From Ideonella sp. MAG2 (GTDB lineage Bacteria; Pseudomonadota; Gammaproteobacteria; Burkholderiales; Burkholderiaceae_C), in contig PTEU01000001.1 in NCBI GenBank assembly GCA_004359425.1, positions 1,121,914-1,185,913 on the forward strand: DNA of 64,000 nucleotides, given 5' to 3'. The position numbers were made by a program, and so were the translations under genes. The notes beneath the pieces are model-generated. The model made no database searches. It was not told the origin of the DNA and saw nothing but the letters and a program-made list of their open reading frames with translations. This document shows positions 61,809 to 64,000 of the stretch, in pieces (position 1 is the first letter of the stretch; every line of letters starts with the position of its first letter).

Positions 61809-62762
61809 ATGTCCAGACCATTGACACCCAGCCGGGAACGGCTGGAGGCAGGCTCACGCCTGTCTGAACGCCATAGCGGTGCCCAAGCGCCGCAAGAGTG
61901 GGCGCTGCCTGCCACCGAGCAGTGGTTGCCCGAGGCCCGCTCGGCCTTGAAGGCCCGCTTCGATGACATATTGGCCCAAGGCATTCACGGCCTGTGCTTC
62001 AGTCCTTACCTGGAAGGCCAGGCACCGGGTACCGAGGTGAGCGCAGCGCAGATCCGTGCGCGTTTACAGCCCTTGGTGGGCCGCTGCCGCTGGGTGCGTT
62101 CCTTCTCGTGCACCGAGGGCCACCAGCACACGCCGCGCATTGCCCACGAGCTGGGTCTCAAGACCTTGGTGGGCGCTTGGCTAGGCACCGACGCCGAGAT
62201 CAATGAGCGCGAACTCCAAGCCGTGATTGAGGTGGCCCGTGCCGGACACGCAGACATCGTGGCGGTGGGCAATGAGGTGCTGCTGCGCGAAGACCTGAGC
62301 GAAGACCAGTTGTTGGCGGCGATAGAGCGCGTCAAGAAGGCGGTGCCCGGTGTGCCCGTGGGCTATGTGGATGCCTACTACCTGTTCGAGCTACACCCAC
62401 GCATCACGGCGGCCTGTGACGTGGTGCTGGCCAACTGCTACCCCTTCTGGGAAGGCGTGCCGCGCGAAGGCGCGCTGGCCTATATGCAAAGCATGGTGCA
62501 ACGCACCCAGGCCGTGGCACAGGGCAAGCCGGTCATCATCAGCGAGACAGGTTGGCCAGACCAAGGCACAGCCTTTTGGGGCGCGCAGCCATCCACCGAA
62601 GGGGCCATGGCCTATTTTGTGGACACCATTGAGTGGGCCGAACAGGCGGACATCGAAGTGTTTTACTTCTCGGCTTACGACGAAGCCTGGAAGGTGGGGG
62701 CGGAGGGTGATGTCGGGGCCTATTGGGGCCTGTGGGACAAAGACGGGCAGGCTAAATTTTGA
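61809..62762 (+). CDS. GH17 family beta-1,3-glucan hydrolase or transglycosylase
   Basis: 317 residues, 12 bases after the GH16 gene. GH17 TIM-barrel motifs: GIHGLCFSPYLEGQAPGTEV, WVRSFSCTEGHQ, GAWLGTDAEINERELQAVIE, acid/base Glu in DIVAVGNEVLLREDLS at about 154, nucleophile Glu in KPVIISETGWPDQGTA at about 246. No signal peptide. Bacterial GH17 enzymes cleave or transfer beta-1,3-glucan chains (laminarin, cyclic glucans). Translation is probably coupled to the next gene through TTGA. Confidence 0.9.
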   Translation: MSRPLTPSRERLEAGSRLSERHSGAQAPQEWALPATEQWLPEARSALKARFDDILAQGIHGLCFSPYLEGQAPGTEVSAAQIRARLQPLVGRCRWVRSFSCTEGHQHTPRIAHELGLKTLVGAWLGTDAEINERELQAVIEVARAGHADIVAVGNEVLLREDLSEDQLLAAIERVKKAVPGVPVGYVDAYYLFELHPRITAACDVVLANCYPFWEGVPREGALAYMQSMVQRTQAVAQGKPVIISETGWPDQGTAFWGAQPSTEGAMAYFVDTIEWAEQADIEVFYFSAYDEAWKVGAEGDVGAYWGLWDKDGQAKF

Positions 62763-63314
62763 ACTCGACCACACTGCAACTGCCCGAGGGCAATGCCATT
62801 TGTTACTCCGGCTACCGTGAAGGGCAGAGCCCAGGTGAGCAGATCTATCCCAGCCGCGAGCAGATTCTGGAAGACCTGCTGCTGCTGCAAAAAAACTGGA
62901 GCCTGCTGCGCCTTTACGATTGCAGCCTCCATGCCGAGCGGGTGCTGGAGGTCATTGAACTGGGAGTACAAGCGCATTGACGAAGCCATCAGCTACACCC
63001 GAGATAACGTTGAAAGTGTGGCGCGCTGCTATCCCGACAAGCCGGTGATCATCACCGAGGCCGGTTGGGCCACCCACACCAATGGCCGGGGCATGCCGCT
63101 GGAGCAGGCGTCTGAGTCGCTGCAAGAGGTCTATTACCGGGCGCTGATGAGCTGGTCCCAAGAGACCAGGCTGCTGACCTTTGTTTTCGAGGCCTTTGAC
63201 GAACCCTGGAAGGGCTCACCCGACCCCATGGAGCCCGAGAAGCACTGGGGCTTGTTCACGGTGGACCGGCAGCCCAAGCTGGTGATGCAAGGCTTGTTTG
63301 GTGAGTCGGATTGA
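62759..63314 (+). pseudogene. Second GH17-like gene with internal loss
   Basis: TTG 62759 overlaps the previous stop (TTGA). The first part reads LPEGNAICYSGYREGQSPGE, ILEDLLLLQKNWSLLRLYDC, ERVLEVIELG and stops at 62980. The tail is in another frame: from about 62961 WEYKRIDEAISYTRDNVESV, PDKPVIITEAGWATHTNGRG with the nucleophile Glu, FEAFDEPWKGSPDPMEPEKH. In full GH17 proteins the central barrel with the acid/base 'GNE' Glu lies between these parts; it is missing. The join at about 62960 looks like the other breakpoints in the window. Confidence 0.85.
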
Positions 63315-63603
63315 GGCGAGTCGACCCTGCGGTCCGAGCTTGCTTTCTTACTGGTGGTCATAAAAAGATAGCTAAATATTGCGTTTAGCCATAAACTGCG
63401 CCGCAGCAAGCCGTGGCCCTTGGCCGCGCGCGCTACCTCACTGGTAGCCGTCTCCGAACTCTCACCTCGGGATGTCTGTGAGGCTCGGCAAGGTTCGTCC
63501 TGCTTTGAGTCTCCATCTCTGCGGGTTGATGTCTCCTAATCCGTTTTCCATTGGCGCAGCCGCCTCTGTGTGGTGGGCTGTGCTTGTCTTGAAAGGCTCC
63601 ATC
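63315..63603 (+). promoter_or_regulatory. Upstream region / probable 5' leader of the RNA-binding protein gene
   Basis: 289 bases without a convincing gene. An AT-rich block (ATAAAAAGATAGCTAAATAT, 63360-63379) is the likely promoter area and contrasts with the GC-rich rest. About 200 bases then precede the start codon, a long leader like those of cold-shock or autoregulated RNA-binding protein genes. No T-tailed hairpin ends the glucan operon here. Confidence 0.45.
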
Positions 63604-63903
63604 ATGAGCAGCAAACTTTATGTGGGCAACTTGCCCTACTCCGTCAACGACGCCAGCCTGCATCAGAACTTTTCTGAATACGGCACCGTGACCTCCGCAC
63701 GCGTCATGACCGACCGCGACGACGGCCGCTCCAAGGGCTTCGGCTTTGTGGAAATGGGCTCGCCCGCTGAGGCACAAGCCGCCATCACCGGCCTGCACGG
63801 TCACACCGTGGACGGCCGTGCCCTGGTGGTCAACGTGGCCCGTCCCAAGGAAGACCGTGGCACGGGCGGCGGCGGTGGCGGTGGCTATCGCCCACGTTAC
63901 TGA
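63604..63903 (+). CDS. RNA recognition motif (RRM) protein
   Basis: 99 residues from ATG 63604 with AAAGG upstream. One RRM: RNP2 KLYVGNLPYSV at residues 4-14 and RNP1 KGFGFVEM at about 44-51, with the usual HQNFSEYGTVTSARVMTDRD between them. A glycine-rich tail (GTGGGGGGGYRPRY) ends the protein, as in cyanobacterial and betaproteobacterial Rbp proteins tied to cold response. Binds single-stranded RNA in the cytoplasm. Single gene with its own leader and terminator. Confidence 0.95.
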   Translation: MSSKLYVGNLPYSVNDASLHQNFSEYGTVTSARVMTDRDDGRSKGFGFVEMGSPAEAQAAITGLHGHTVDGRALVVNVARPKEDRGTGGGGGGGYRPRY

Positions 63904-63911
63904 TCCCAACG

Positions 63912-63977
63912 CTTGAGGTCTTGCGACCTCAAGCCCTCGGTGATGAGTAAGAGCCGACCCGGGTGGTCGGCTTTTTT
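63912..63977 (+). terminator. Stem-loop and Rho-independent terminator after the RRM gene
   Basis: First a 9-bp stem CTTGAGGTC-TTGC-GACCTCAAG (63912-63933), then GCCGACC-CGGGT-GGTCGGC followed by TTTTTT (63953-63977). The second is a textbook terminator; the first may protect the mRNA end. Confidence 0.92.
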
Positions 63978-64000
63978 GCGTCTGGAGAGCCGCCGCTCAC

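Overview
The window looks like a Betaproteobacterium of the Burkholderiales, most likely Comamonadaceae. Evidence is uniformly high GC with GC-ending codons, a Bug-family tripartite-tricarboxylate binding protein, a PaaR-type phenylacetate operon, branched-chain amino acid type binding proteins, a YehL/M/P/Q-like MoxR operon and a DUF945 protein. No rRNA, tRNA, CRISPR array or intact transposon was seen.

The most important result concerns the assembly. Four loci between 16028 and 19554 carry the 19-bp Tn5/Nextera mosaic end (CTGTCTCTTATACACATCT), three of them as back-to-back palindromes. They flank a duplicated RTX-gene segment, a second copy of part of the TetR gene at 8.6-8.9 kb, and an orphan 38-bp piece. 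These are library-preparation chimeras, not biology. At least seven other genes or gene pairs have an abrupt internal loss with a frame change and no mosaic end (near 13815, 20010, 27880, 29990, 35040, 39020 and 62960). Gene order across these points should be treated as provisional, and none of them should be called an evolutionary pseudogene without read support.

Layout. 1-7.1 kb: a flotillin-like C-terminus, a giant DUF3686-like AAA ATPase and a PLD-type nuclease/lipase, co-directional and tightly packed, a candidate membrane-stress or defence module. 7.1-11.7 kb (minus strand): phenylacetate genes paaG-paaI-paaK, then a TetR regulator and a LivK-like binding protein, with a TetR palindrome over the promoter. 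11.9-13.3 kb: DUF945 protein. 13.6-19.1 kb: RTX/FG-GAP/VWA/VCBS surface protein, badly misassembled. 19.6-20.6 kb: broken TonB-dependent receptor. 20.8-29.6 kb: mixed small genes (degenerate HD-GYP protein, methyltransferase, GFA, YidD-like, unknowns, GNAT, Cho nuclease, RDD protein, DUF1877-like gene with an internal amber). 29.6-36 kb: truncated alkaline phosphatase, CreA, MnmH, SRPBCC, ChaA, truncated binding protein. 36.4-43.8 kb (minus): SWIM - DUF5691 - MoxR - DUF5682 - VWA operon with ATGA overlaps. 44-51.6 kb: IorAB molybdenum hydroxylase, Bug protein, two-component pair, MazEF-type module, GlcG-like protein. 51.6-54 kb (minus): membrane protein, App1-like phosphatase and MGDG-synthase-like glycosyltransferase, a plausible glycolipid operon. 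54-63.3 kb: LacI regulator, then an ABC importer with GH1, GH16 and two GH17 enzymes behind a perfect LacI operator, a beta-1,3-glucan oligosaccharide utilisation locus whose glucanases lack signal peptides. 63.6 kb: RNA-recognition-motif protein with a strong terminator.

The best candidates for under-described biology are the flotillin/ATPase/PLD triad, the MoxR-VWA-SWIM operon and the ABC-linked glucan locus with apparently cytoplasmic endoglucanases.
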